Source: an uncultured Verrucomicrobia subdivision 3 bacterium | GTDB lineage: Bacteria > Verrucomicrobiota > Verrucomicrobiia > Limisphaerales > UBA11358 | Assembly (NCBI GenBank): GCA_903888765.1 | Contig: CAISVF010000131.1 | Span: forward strand, 1 to 48,491 | Reading direction: 5' to 3' | Length of the DNA: 48,491 bases | Part shown: positions 34,788-44,029 of the stretch, one piece after another | Layout: each line of letters opens with the position of its first letter | Position numbering within the stretch: the stretch's first letter is position 1 | The notes under the pieces: model-generated | What the model saw: the letters and a program-made list of their open reading frames with translations, nothing else | What the model was told of the DNA's origin: nothing | The model's database searches: none | Position numbers and translations under genes: made by a program

Positions 34788-36173
34788 ATGAAGACGCTCT
34801 CCGCGACCAGACTTTACACGCTGTCGTTTGGTTTTTTTCTTGGCCTCTGCGTCTTGAAATTTGGCAACCCCGTCATTCTGGATCACCGGATTTTTGCCCC
34901 CGCTTCGGTCGGGGAATTTATTCATGCTCCTTGGCCGTTGCATTGGGCCAACTGGATCTTGCTGCCGCTTGCGGCTTTCGGGGCCGGACTGGTGCTGAAG
35001 TATAAATATTCGTGCCAGCTTTCGCCGGGACTGTGGCTGCTGCCGCTCGTGTGGCTTGGCTGGCAATTTGTTTCTGCCACGCAAACGGTGGATACCGATT
35101 TGACCCGGGCCACGCTCTGGCAATTTTCCGGTTTGATCGGCTGCTATTTTCTTGGGATTTTCATTTTTGCCCGCGAAAACCTGCTGTGCTGGCTTCTGGC
35201 GGGTTTGCTGGCGGCATTCACGTTTTGTCTCGTTCGCGGCGTGGATCAGAAATGTTTTGAGTATCCGCAGAGCCGGTCTGAGCTGGCCGATGGCGAGCGT
35301 TCGTCATGGACCAATTTCCCGCCCGAAATCGTCACCCAAATGAAGGCGGATAATATCATCATCACCACTAATGGTCTGGATGTGGTGAATCCGGTTATTC
35401 TGGCCAAATTTATCAAAGGTCGCGTTTCCGGCACACTCGTCTATCCGAACGCGCTCGCCGGCATTATTCTGTTGCTCTGGCCGGTTGCCTTTGCGCTGGC
35501 GCGTGGTGCGACCACCAATCTGAAGCCGTCCATTCGCCTGGCGGTGTTGGGTCTGACCCTTTTCCTGGGCGGGGCCGCGTTTTTCTGGACCGGGTCCAAG
35601 CTTGGCTGGCTCCTTGGTCTGGCGCTGGCTGGCCTTTATTTACTCCGGCAGGAAGGTTCGAAAAAATACCGGTTGGCGGCGGTTTTCATGGTGCTGGTAT
35701 TTGGTTTGGCCATTTTTGCCATCCGGTTTCATGCCTATTTTTCCGCCGGGGCAACCAGTGCCGGAGCGCGGTTGGATTACTGGCGGGCTGCGGTACAGAC
35801 GGCGGCAGCCAAGCCCGTTTTTGGCAGCGGCCCTGGAACGTTCCAGCGCCCCTATGCCCAATTGAAAGCACCAGACTCGGAGATGGCGCGGCTGGCTCAC
35901 AATGACTATCTGGAACAATTTTCTGATTCAGGCTTGGCCGGCGGCTTGGCCTATCTGGTCTGGGTTTATTTCACCCTGGCGGCCACCGGGAAAAACCTCT
36001 GGCGCAGCCGTGATGGTTTTTCGTTCGCCATTTTTGCCGGCTTGCTGGCCTGGTTTTTGCAGGGGTTTGGTGAATTCGGCCTTTATATTCCGGCTCTGGC
36101 TTGGCCGGCCTTCACCTTGTTGGGCGGTTTGGTCGCGCAAAAAAAGCTGTCTTCGCAAAGCATTCGGGACTGA
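34788..36173 (+). CDS. O-antigen ligase/polymerase-like membrane protein
   Basis: This 461-residue polytopic membrane protein has about 11-12 helices. Its middle part ('VYPNALAGIILLLWPVAFALARG', 'FWTGSKLGWLLGLALAGLYLL') and the large periplasmic loop with 'YWRAAVQTAAAKPVFGSGPGTF' followed by 'LAHNDYLEQFSDSGLAGGLAYLVWV' fit the Wzy/WaaL O-antigen ligase superfamily, including the conserved His-Asn-x-Tyr. These enzymes join polysaccharide to lipid A-core or polymerise repeat units. It overlaps nothing and starts 4 bases after holB. Ligase versus polymerase cannot be decided. Confidence 0.85.
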   Translation: MKTLSATRLYTLSFGFFLGLCVLKFGNPVILDHRIFAPASVGEFIHAPWPLHWANWILLPLAAFGAGLVLKYKYSCQLSPGLWLLPLVWLGWQFVSATQTVDTDLTRATLWQFSGLIGCYFLGIFIFARENLLCWLLAGLLAAFTFCLVRGVDQKCFEYPQSRSELADGERSSWTNFPPEIVTQMKADNIIITTNGLDVVNPVILAKFIKGRVSGTLVYPNALAGIILLLWPVAFALARGATTNLKPSIRLAVLGLTLFLGGAAFFWTGSKLGWLLGLALAGLYLLRQEGSKKYRLAAVFMVLVFGLAIFAIRFHAYFSAGATSAGARLDYWRAAVQTAAAKPVFGSGPGTFQRPYAQLKAPDSEMARLAHNDYLEQFSDSGLAGGLAYLVWVYFTLAATGKNLWRSRDGFSFAIFAGLLAWFLQGFGEFGLYIPALAWPAFTLLGGLVAQKKLSSQSIRD

Positions 36174-36271
36174 CAAGTGCCATTTTTCCTCGGCTTTCTT
36201 AATCCTCAAAGCTGCGTGAGCCAGCGGATTCTCGTTTGACAGCTGTGCGGCTCAAAACCAATTTAAGCCAC

Positions 36272-36625
36272 ATGAATTATACTGAATCCCGCTGGCTGCC
36301 CATTGTTTTGCTGGCATGTTCCAATGTTTTTATGACGTTTGCCTGGTACGGGCATTTAAAATTTAAAAACAAACCATTATTCATGGTCATTCTGGCCAGC
36401 TGGGGGATCGCTTTGTTTGAATACATCTTGCAGGTGCCCGCTAATCGCTGGGGCAACTCCCTGTATTCAGCCACGGAACTAAAAATTATTCAGGAGGTCA
36501 TCACTTTGGTCGTATTCGTGTCCTTCGCGATTTGTTACCTCGGAGAACGCCTGCGCTGGAACCATTTTGTCGCCTTCGCCTGCATACTGGCAGCGGTGGC
36601 TTTTACCTTTTTGCCGAAAAAATAA
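36272..36625 (+). CDS. DMT-superfamily small membrane protein (DUF486)
   Basis: This 117-residue protein has four hydrophobic helices. The pattern LPIVLLACSNVFMTFAWYGHLKF, ASWGIALFEYILQVPANRWG and LKIIQEVITLVVFVSFAICYLGERLRWNH is characteristic of DUF486, a drug/metabolite-transporter relative of unknown substrate. The start is the ATG before NYTESRW, since the upstream 12 residues are not family-like. It lies between an O-antigen ligase-like gene and lptD, but this order may be accidental. Confidence 0.9.
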   Translation: MNYTESRWLPIVLLACSNVFMTFAWYGHLKFKNKPLFMVILASWGIALFEYILQVPANRWGNSLYSATELKIIQEVITLVVFVSFAICYLGERLRWNHFVAFACILAAVAFTFLPKK

Positions 36626-36842
36626 ACGGGCGTAAGCAAATTCCGTCAGGGGTTTATTTGACTGCTTGGCCGGTAAAACAATTAACATCCATGACCTGCT
36701 TTTCGCCGGTGACGATCAGTGCTTTTGCTCCGGCATAGCGGAAGCAGAGCAAAAAACGGCCCCGTCGCCGTGAAAATGATTCCGCGTGGCGGGAAAACTC
36801 GCTTGGCAGTTCTGCTCCATTCTGTTTAATTGCATTTGTACG

Positions 36843-39113
36843 ATGAAACACATTCCCGCCATTCCGCTGATTGTTTTAGCCACCCTCCTGGCTTTTTCCT
36901 CGTATGCCCAGATGGGAGGGTTGCAGGCTGTGTCGCTGAGCCAGGTGATTCCCGGCGCGCCAGCCGGTTGGGTGGACACCGATTTTGCGAGCGGGACGGC
37001 CACGGGAACAAATATTTTTATCTTTGCGGAAGATGGCAGTGCTTCGCTCATGGCCGATAGTGTCCTTTTGAATTATAAAACCAAGGATGTCGAGGCCGAC
37101 GGCCACGTTCGTATTCAGTTGGGTGATATGATTTGGGTGGGTGATCATATCAATTTTAATTTTAATACCGGGCAGATGCAGAGTGAACAATTTCGCACCG
37201 GCAAAGCTCCGGTGTTTGCCGGTGGCGAAGGGCTTACCGGCAATGCAAGTAACCGCCTGCATCAGTCGCATAACACCCTGGTTGCCACCAATAAGCTGGG
37301 AGTTTATACGGCTACCAATGGCTATTTCACCACGGACGATTTTTCGGATCCGTCGTATGAAGTTCGGGCCAGCCGCATCAAAGTGATCCCGAGGCAGTCG
37401 GTTCAGATGTGGAATGCCGTGGCCTATGTCGCCGGTGTGCCGGTTTTTTATTTTCCCTATTACCAGCGCAACCTGGGACCGCACGCAAATAATTTTGTCA
37501 CCACGCCCGGCTATCGTAGTCGTTATGGGGCCTATTTGCTGAATACCTATTCCTGGTATCTTGGCAATCTGGCGGACGGTAAAATTCACGGAGACTATCG
37601 TGAGCGGCGCGGCCCCGGGGCCGGGCCGGATGTGAAAATGCACTTGGGGCAGTGGGGTGAAGTGGCCCTAAAATACTATTACCTGAATGACCGGCGTCCC
37701 AATTCCAGTACGAATGTTTTTCCGCAGTTCGGCAAAATGCCCGAAAACCGCCAGCGCTTTCACCTCGACTGGCAGGCTACGCCCGCAACCAATTTGAATT
37801 TGAAGGCGCAGGTCAATTACCAATCGGATCCGCTTTTCCTGCACGACTTTTTTGACGGTGATTACACGCGGGATCCGCAGCCCAACACCTTTGTGGAGGC
37901 AAATCGGTACTGGGATAACTGGAGCCTGGATGCGCTGACCACGCCCCGTGTGAATAGTTTTTTCAATCAGGTGGAGCGGCTGCCGGATGTGAAGCTTACC
38001 GGTTTTCGCCAGCAGGTTTGGGACACACCGGTTTATTATGACAGCGAGAGTTCGGTTGGCTGGTATCGTTCGTTTGATACTTATACGAACGGCCTCTATG
38101 CCGGCACCAATGGTTTTTACGCCAACTCCGCTGCGCGGGCTGACACCTACCATCAATTCACTTTGCCCTGGACTTTCTTTAACTGGCTCAATGTTGCTCC
38201 GCGCGTGGGCGGGCGGCTGACCTATTACAGCGAACGCAATGGGCCGGTCGGCCAGAACAACGAAGTTTACCGGGAAGTTTTCAATACCGGCGTGGGCACC
38301 TCTTTCAAGTCGTCGCGCCTGTGGACGGAAGCCACCAATTCCTTTCTGGAGGTGGACGGCTTGCGCCACATCATCGAGCCGTCGGCGAACTACGTTTTTG
38401 TTCCCAACCCCAGCACGCCGCCCGGCGAATTGCCGCAGTTTGACGGAGAACTGCCTTCTTTGATGCTCAGGCCGGTGACGTTTCCGGATTACAACAGCAT
38501 TGACTCGATTGATACCATGAACGTTGTCCGCTTTGGTTTGCGCAATGTGCTGCAAACGCGGCGCGATGGTGCGCTCGAGGATTTGGTAAATTGGAATATG
38601 CTCCTGGACTGGCGGCTTGATCCTCGGCGCGGGCAGAGCACTCTCAATGATCTGTATTCGCAGCTCGCCTTCCGCCCGCGCACCTGGCTGACTGCGGAAT
38701 CACAACTGCGCTATGACCTGGATCGGGGGGACTTGAATATGGCGTTTCATCAGTTAACGTTCGCGCCTGATAACCGGTGGAGCTGGGGCGTGGGTCATTG
38801 GTATCTGCGCGACGGATTTCTAAATCGCTCGGAAAATAATTATCTGACCAGCACCGCCTTTTTTCGGGTGAATGACAATTGGGGCCTGCGCGCCACCCAT
38901 AATTTTGATTCTCATTCCGGTCGTTTGCAGGAGCAGTTTTACACGCTTTACCGGGATTTGCGCAGCTGGACCGGCGCGTTTACCTTCCGGATTACTGATA
39001 ACGTGGGCAGTTCTCAGGACTTTACGGTGGGTTTTGCGCTCTCCTTGAAAGCCGCGCCGTCCCAGAGCGTGGGTGACGACTCCGTGAATCGCTACCATCT
39101 GATTGGCGAATAA
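36843..39113 (+). CDS. lptD: LPS-assembly outer-membrane protein (LptD-like)
   Basis: This 756-residue protein has a signal peptide (KHIPAIPLIVLATLLAFSSYA). It starts with an OstA-like jellyroll segment (LMADSVLLNYKTKDVEADGHVRIQLGD) and continues with VYTATNGYFTTDDFSDPSYEVRASRIKV, which resembles the LptD element linking jellyroll and barrel. A long beta-barrel region follows, rich in alternating aromatic residues and asparagines, including VPVFYFPYYQRNLG. LptD inserts LPS into the outer leaflet with LptE. The track start at 36786 lacks a signal peptide, so ATG 36843 is used. Divergence is high but the landmarks are consistent. Confidence 0.85.
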   Translation: MKHIPAIPLIVLATLLAFSSYAQMGGLQAVSLSQVIPGAPAGWVDTDFASGTATGTNIFIFAEDGSASLMADSVLLNYKTKDVEADGHVRIQLGDMIWVGDHINFNFNTGQMQSEQFRTGKAPVFAGGEGLTGNASNRLHQSHNTLVATNKLGVYTATNGYFTTDDFSDPSYEVRASRIKVIPRQSVQMWNAVAYVAGVPVFYFPYYQRNLGPHANNFVTTPGYRSRYGAYLLNTYSWYLGNLADGKIHGDYRERRGPGAGPDVKMHLGQWGEVALKYYYLNDRRPNSSTNVFPQFGKMPENRQRFHLDWQATPATNLNLKAQVNYQSDPLFLHDFFDGDYTRDPQPNTFVEANRYWDNWSLDALTTPRVNSFFNQVERLPDVKLTGFRQQVWDTPVYYDSESSVGWYRSFDTYTNGLYAGTNGFYANSAARADTYHQFTLPWTFFNWLNVAPRVGGRLTYYSERNGPVGQNNEVYREVFNTGVGTSFKSSRLWTEATNSFLEVDGLRHIIEPSANYVFVPNPSTPPGELPQFDGELPSLMLRPVTFPDYNSIDSIDTMNVVRFGLRNVLQTRRDGALEDLVNWNMLLDWRLDPRRGQSTLNDLYSQLAFRPRTWLTAESQLRYDLDRGDLNMAFHQLTFAPDNRWSWGVGHWYLRDGFLNRSENNYLTSTAFFRVNDNWGLRATHNFDSHSGRLQEQFYTLYRDLRSWTGAFTFRITDNVGSSQDFTVGFALSLKAAPSQSVGDDSVNRYHLIGE

Positions 39114-39119
39114 ATCCGG

Positions 39120-39191
39120 CGCGCTTGCGGCGTGTGTGGGCTTGCAGTCTTTGAAGAGTTACGAAGGGTGTGACTTTTTCCGCGCTTGCGG
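39120..39191. repeat. pair of 11-bp direct repeats upstream of ribBA
   Basis: CGCGCTTGCGG occurs at 39120-39130 and again at 39181-39191, flanking the short lptD-ribBA gap, the second copy ending 17 bases before the ribBA start. No FMN riboswitch (RFN) consensus is recognised in this 95-base gap. The repeats could bind a regulator or be chance in GC-rich DNA. Confidence 0.3.
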
Positions 39192-39208
39192 TATGCTGCT
39201 AGCCGCTG

Positions 39209-40408
39209 ATGAAAACGCTTTTTGACAGTATTGAATCCGTCATTGCCGACGTGAGCAAAGGTAAAATGGTTGTCGTCGTGGATGACGCTGACCGAGAAAA
39301 TGAAGGGGATATTATCTTTGCCGCCGAAAAAGCCACGCCCCGAAATGTCAGCTTCATGGTGCGTTATACCTCCGGCGTGGTTTGTGTGCCAATGGAAGGC
39401 GGCGACCTCGACCGACTGCATCTGCCGCTCATGACCCAGCAAAATGCGGAGCGGATGCGTACGGCTTACACAATTTCCGTGGATGCGGCCCGAGGGGTCA
39501 GTACCGGCATTTCTGCGGCTGATCGCGCTCACACTATCCGGCTGCTGGCCAATCCGCAAACCCGTCCCGACGACTTGGTTCGGCCGGGCCATGTTTTTCC
39601 GTTGCGTTATCGCGAAGGCGGCGTGCTTCGGCGCGCCGGCCACACCGAGGCGGGCGTGGACCTCGCCCGGATGGCCGGGCTGCACCCGGCAGCCGTCATT
39701 GCCGAGGTGGTCAACGACAATGGAACGATGGCGCGCTTGCCGGCCTTGCTGAAATTCGCTCGGCAGCACCGGCTTAAAATTTGTTCCATTGCCGACCTGA
39801 TTGAATTTCGGCGTACCCGCGAAAAACTGGTCGAGAAAGTGGAATCCGTCAAAATGCCGACCGACTATGGGGATTTTAACTTGCATTTGTACCGGTCCAA
39901 GCTGGATGGCGAGCATCATCTGGCGCTGGTGCGTGGAGACGTTTCCGGCAAAAAAAATGTGCTGGTCCGGGTTCACAGCGAATGCCTTACTGGTGATGTG
40001 TTTGGCTCGCGCCGGTGTGATTGTGGTCCCCAATTGCACACCGCCATGCGTCAGGTGGCGACGGAAGGTCGCGGGGTGATCCTTTATATGCGCCAGGAGG
40101 GGCGTGGTATTGGACTCGCCCCCAAAATCAAGGCCTACAAGTTGCAGGAGCAGGGCTATGATACGGTGGAAGCCAACGAGAAACTGGGCTATAAGATGGA
40201 CCTGCGCGAATATGGTTTGGGTGCGCAAATCCTCTGCGATTTGGGCTTGAAAACCATCCGCCTCCTGACGAATAACCCGCGCAAAATTGTTGGGCTCAAA
40301 GGGTACGGCTTAAAAATCACCCGGCAGATCCCCATCCAGATCAAGCCTAACCCGCATAACGAGCGGTATTTAAAAACCAAGCGCGAAAAACTCGGACACC
40401 TGCTTTGA
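39209..40408 (+). CDS. ribBA: bifunctional 3,4-dihydroxy-2-butanone-4-phosphate synthase / GTP cyclohydrolase II
   Basis: This 399-residue riboflavin biosynthesis enzyme has two domains. The N-terminal RibB domain shows [29 protein letters not shown]-like spacing and [22 protein letters not shown]. The C-terminal RibA domain shows [21 protein letters not shown] with the zinc cysteines, [35 protein letters not shown] and [18 protein letters not shown]. Both active sites look intact, so it should supply both precursors of lumazine synthesis. The other rib genes are not in the window. Confidence 0.96.
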   Translation: MKTLFDSIESVIADVSKGKMVVVVDDADRENEGDIIFAAEKATPRNVSFMVRYTSGVVCVPMEGGDLDRLHLPLMTQQNAERMRTAYTISVDAARGVSTGISAADRAHTIRLLANPQTRPDDLVRPGHVFPLRYREGGVLRRAGHTEAGVDLARMAGLHPAAVIAEVVNDNGTMARLPALLKFARQHRLKICSIADLIEFRRTREKLVEKVESVKMPTDYGDFNLHLYRSKLDGEHHLALVRGDVSGKKNVLVRVHSECLTGDVFGSRRCDCGPQLHTAMRQVATEGRGVILYMRQEGRGIGLAPKIKAYKLQEQGYDTVEANEKLGYKMDLREYGLGAQILCDLGLKTIRLLTNNPRKIVGLKGYGLKITRQIPIQIKPNPHNERYLKTKREKLGHLL

Positions 40409-40455
40409 GGGGGCGCTGAGCCGGCTCCCCTGCATTCCAGCCGGTCCGCTTGACC

Positions 40456-41949
40456 TTACCCCAGTATTTTTTTCAGGGCCAGCCCGGTGATGGTCCGGGC
40501 TCGTAAGTCGGTTGCCGCCTCCGCGTAACAACGGAATTCCGGGGCATTGCCGGAAGGGCGCAAATGAATGACTTCCTCGTTGGCAAAGGTGATGCGCAAT
40601 CCATCGGTCCGGTTTAATGTTTTCACCGTGCCGCTGATGTCTCCAAACATTTTTTCCACCGCAGCTTGGTCTGTCGCATCCGAGCCGGAATCGAATCTCG
40701 CCAGAATTTCCACGCTCTTCTCGGTGGCAAAGTTTTTCAGCCGGTCGCTCGCCGTGAAACGTGGCGGCAGGGTGGCGGCCAGTTCCGAAACCGTTTGTTT
40801 CTGCGCCTTGGCGAGCAGCAAAATCCCCAGCATGACAATCACGGCGTCGCGGGTGGGCAGGGCTCGGAGGCCTTTTTGACCGGAGGTGATGGTGGAATTC
40901 AGCAGGAAGCCGCCGTTGGCCTCATAGCCGACCACCCGTTGCGCGCCCGCCGCCGAGGCGGCTATCATGGAAGCCACGACAAAGGGCGAGCCGATGCGCG
41001 TGCGGCGGATGTCGTGGAACCAGCCGCACTTGTCCACGGCGGTATTGCAACTGACCGGCGTGCTCACGGAGTCGGCCTGCAAAAAGCGGGCGCACAAAAT
41101 ACCCGCGATATCTCCGCGCAGCCAGCTGCCCTGTTCGTCGCTGACCAGTGGCCGGTCGCTGTCTCCATCTGCTGACACCAGTGCATCGAACTGGCCGGAC
41201 TTTGCCCAATCCGCTGCCAGTTGCGTGTCTTCTGGCCGGATGGCCTCGGTATCTACCGGGATAAATTTCTCCGAGCGGCCGAGCGGCGTGACTGCGCCAC
41301 CCAGTCCGGCCAGGATTTTCACCAGCACATCTCGCCCCACGGCGGAATGTTGATAAACCCCGATGCGCAGGCCGGCCAGCGAATCCCGGTCAAAAAAGTT
41401 CAGATATCGCGCGATGTAATTTTCCCCGGCCTCGGTGGAAACGGCGCGGGGCGCTGCCGCAGTCTTGGTGAAATTCCCATCCGTACCAAAAAGCGCATCG
41501 GACACTTCAACCACCTGGCTGCTCATACCCTGTTCGTCCTCCTTGAGTACTTCCCCTGCACATTTGTTGAATTTGATCCCATTGCGGTCGTCCGGGATGT
41601 GGCTGCCGGTCACCATAATGGAGGGAATTTTATTTTCCAGCCCGAACAGGGCGACCGCTGGCGAGGGCACCTTGCCGCAATTCACGGCGCGATAGCCCAT
41701 ATCCTCGGCGGCCCGGCAGACCGCTTCCATTACTCGGTCGGTGCTGGGCCGGAAATCGCCGGCCACGGCCACGCGTTCGCCGGCCCGATGAAGTTCCCCG
41801 ATGCTCTCAAGGTATTGTAGAAATCCTCTGGTGTAGGCGTAGCAGACGCAATCGGTCATCGCCGTGGCGAGACCGCGCGCGCCGCTGGTGCCAAAGGTCA
41901 CGCCGCTGCGCATCATTAGTTCTTTAATAGAAGTTTTCATATTGCTCAA
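40456..41949 (-). CDS. phosphomannomutase/phosphoglucomutase-family phosphohexomutase
   Basis: This 497-residue alpha-D-phosphohexomutase interconverts hexose 1- and 6-phosphates. It has the phosphoserine loop MVTGSHIPDDRNGIKF, the metal loop SADGDSDRP, the sugar loop VGYEANGGFLL and the phosphate loop HLRPSGNAPEFR. The sugar loop differs from the GEMSGH of typical PMM/PGM and from GlmM, so the preferred sugar (mannose or glucose phosphate, possibly glucosamine) is uncertain. The start is ATG 41949; an in-frame ATG at 41940 is also possible. It could feed nucleotide-sugar synthesis for LPS. Confidence 0.88.
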   Translation of the reverse strand: MSNMKTSIKELMMRSGVTFGTSGARGLATAMTDCVCYAYTRGFLQYLESIGELHRAGERVAVAGDFRPSTDRVMEAVCRAAEDMGYRAVNCGKVPSPAVALFGLENKIPSIMVTGSHIPDDRNGIKFNKCAGEVLKEDEQGMSSQVVEVSDALFGTDGNFTKTAAAPRAVSTEAGENYIARYLNFFDRDSLAGLRIGVYQHSAVGRDVLVKILAGLGGAVTPLGRSEKFIPVDTEAIRPEDTQLAADWAKSGQFDALVSADGDSDRPLVSDEQGSWLRGDIAGILCARFLQADSVSTPVSCNTAVDKCGWFHDIRRTRIGSPFVVASMIAASAAGAQRVVGYEANGGFLLNSTITSGQKGLRALPTRDAVIVMLGILLLAKAQKQTVSELAATLPPRFTASDRLKNFATEKSVEILARFDSGSDATDQAAVEKMFGDISGTVKTLNRTDGLRITFANEEVIHLRPSGNAPEFRCYAEAATDLRARTITGLALKKILG

Positions 41950-42094
41950 AAGGTTTTTGGCTGGTTTAACTTCAATGCGGGCATTGCTCGCACTGCCAGC
42001 CGCTCAATGATCAGTTTCTTGCGTTCGCCAATTCAATAAGGGTTTAGATTCCTGTATTCCGGTCTGGCTCTGCAGTCCGGCTCATTGATTCAAA

Positions 42095-43921
42095 TTATGG
42101 GTTCGCCTTTGCCTTGGTGTCGTAAAAATCTTTCAACACGGTAAAGGCCAGTTTTTTCTGGCCATTCTGGCCAATGACTCCCTTGCGATTCCACCCGTCC
42201 TGAATGCCGGGCAATTGCCGTTTGGGGGAACGAAAATCGCACAGAATCCACGGCGTGCAGCCGCTGAAGCCGGAGATTTTATCCAGCATCGGCAGCGTGC
42301 GCTGATAGACCTCCGCCTGAAACTCCTCGCTGAATCGTGTCTGCGCATCGGCATGAAACCCCTGTTTGGCACCCGCCCCGAATTCGCTGATGAAAACTGG
42401 TTTCGGATATTTGATGGTCCAGCGGATCCGGTCGATTTTCTCCGGCAGTCCGTCATACCAGCCCACGTATTCATTAAAGCTGACGAGATCGGTAAATTCG
42501 CCGAAGGGATCATCCACAATTTTGTGCAACGTATCGGCGGGGTCGGCGTGGACTTCCATCGCGGCAGATACCAATCGGGTGTCGTCCAGCGACCGCGCCT
42601 CGTCCACCAGGGATTTGAGAAACTTGGTGCGCGCCTCGCCCACGGGGGTTTCATTCGCCACCGACCAGACAATCACGCTGGCGCGGTTTTGATCACGGGC
42701 GATAAGGCTGTGCAATTGATTTTTGGCGTTTGCCAATGTGTCGGCATTGGACCATTGGATCGTCCAATAAACAGGGGTTTCTTCCCACACCATGATCCCC
42801 AGTTCGTCCGCGAGCCGCGCCATATGCTCGTTGTGGGGGTAATGGGCGAGCCGCACGAAATTACACTTCAGTTCCTTGGCCCAGCCTAGCAACTGCCGGG
42901 CATCGGCTTCGGACCAGGCGCGTCCGCCGCGCAGGGGGTTTTCCTCGTGAATCGCCACGCCGCGTAGGAAAACCTTTTTGCCGTTGAGCAAAATATCCTG
43001 CCCGCTGGTCGCGACTGTCCGGAATCCGATGCGATCGTTCAGCCGCTCGGTGCCGCTGGAAATTTCCACATCATTTAATACCGGCAATTCGGGTGACCAT
43101 AAGGCCAGATTGTCCGCCGTAAATTCAAATTGCGCCTGTCCATCGGCGGTCGCCGGCCGTTCTGCGGCAAGTTTGAGTGCGGGAAATTGGATGCTTACCG
43201 TCTGTGATTTTGCCGCTCCGTCAAGCTGGACGAAGGCTGTAATCGTATGGGTGGTGCCTGGCTTGAGTTGTATTCGGTAGTTGGCAATGAAGGTCGCCGG
43301 CGTTTCCACCAGCAAAACGTCGCGGGTTATCCCGCCGTAATTCCACCAGTCAGTATTGACCGTTGGCACCGCTTCCGCATGGCGGCTGTTGTTCACCCGG
43401 ACCACCAGCGAATTGTTGGTCGCCTTCGCCAGTTGGGTGATTTCGTAGGCAAAAGGTGTGAAACCGCCGATGTGCTTTCCCAGTTTGACGCCGTTGAGGT
43501 AAACATCGGTCTCGTAATTGGCGGCACCAAAGTAAATGAAAAGTCGGTGGTCCGCCGCAGATTTTTGCGCGTCAAATCTGGTCCGGTACCAGACCGAGCC
43601 CTCGTAGTAGAACAGTTTTTCGTTTTGCGAATTCCAATCGCCCGGCACCTCGAGCGTTGGGCTGGTTTCAAAATTATACTCCAGCAGCTCTGATTTGTCC
43701 TTGGCCTGTTTGTCGAGCGCGAAGCCGCCGGTAATGGTTGCCGCCGCATCGTACGGCTGGCGACGGTAGTCAAAGTAGCCTGTGTCATAGGGGTCCACGA
43801 TGGAATGCCATTTTCCATTGAGGCTGGTCGCCTGCCGCGCAAACACGTTGGCGATGACGGTTTCGCTGCGTGCGCCGGTCGCCGCCGCCGCTGCCAGGAG
43901 GATTGCTAGAACTTTTTTCAT
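42095..43921 (-). CDS. secreted GH2 family glycoside hydrolase (beta-galactosidase/beta-glucuronidase-like)
   Basis: This exported enzyme has 608 residues from the ATG before KKVLAILLAAAAATGARSE, a signal peptide; the track start at 44035 overlaps the opposite gene. It has the three GH2 domains: a sugar-binding jellyroll with LEVPGDWNSQNEKLFYYEGSVWYRTRF, an Ig-like domain, and a barrel with FLRGVAIHEENPLRGGRAW, NFVRLAHYPHN, the acid/base Glu near residue 424 in VIVWSVANETP, and the nucleophile Glu near 511 in PVFISEFGAGA. Length and the FNEYVGWYDG segment are like beta-glucuronidases, but the sugar cannot be assigned. Confidence 0.9.
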   Translation of the reverse strand: MKKVLAILLAAAAATGARSETVIANVFARQATSLNGKWHSIVDPYDTGYFDYRRQPYDAAATITGGFALDKQAKDKSELLEYNFETSPTLEVPGDWNSQNEKLFYYEGSVWYRTRFDAQKSAADHRLFIYFGAANYETDVYLNGVKLGKHIGGFTPFAYEITQLAKATNNSLVVRVNNSRHAEAVPTVNTDWWNYGGITRDVLLVETPATFIANYRIQLKPGTTHTITAFVQLDGAAKSQTVSIQFPALKLAAERPATADGQAQFEFTADNLALWSPELPVLNDVEISSGTERLNDRIGFRTVATSGQDILLNGKKVFLRGVAIHEENPLRGGRAWSEADARQLLGWAKELKCNFVRLAHYPHNEHMARLADELGIMVWEETPVYWTIQWSNADTLANAKNQLHSLIARDQNRASVIVWSVANETPVGEARTKFLKSLVDEARSLDDTRLVSAAMEVHADPADTLHKIVDDPFGEFTDLVSFNEYVGWYDGLPEKIDRIRWTIKYPKPVFISEFGAGAKQGFHADAQTRFSEEFQAEVYQRTLPMLDKISGFSGCTPWILCDFRSPKRQLPGIQDGWNRKGVIGQNGQKKLAFTVLKDFYDTKAKANP

Positions 43922-44029
43922 GTGCTTTGAACCCGGCCACCTTAGCGCATCGTTAAAACTGATGGAATATTTTTTACACCGTTGCATAAAATTGTTTACG
44001 CCCATGCGCCTTTGTCTGAAGATTCCGGC

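Noticed and set aside
37668-38555. Minus-strand 295-residue ORF
   Set aside because: It is antisense to lptD, with basic, low-quality composition typical of a shadow frame.
39114-39208. FMN riboswitch ahead of ribBA
   Set aside because: The conserved RFN blocks are not visible in the 95-base gap, and the gap is too short for the full element.
39092-40228. Minus-strand 378-residue ORF
   Set aside because: It is antisense to ribBA, whose two domains are unmistakable; no family is recognisable in the antisense frame.
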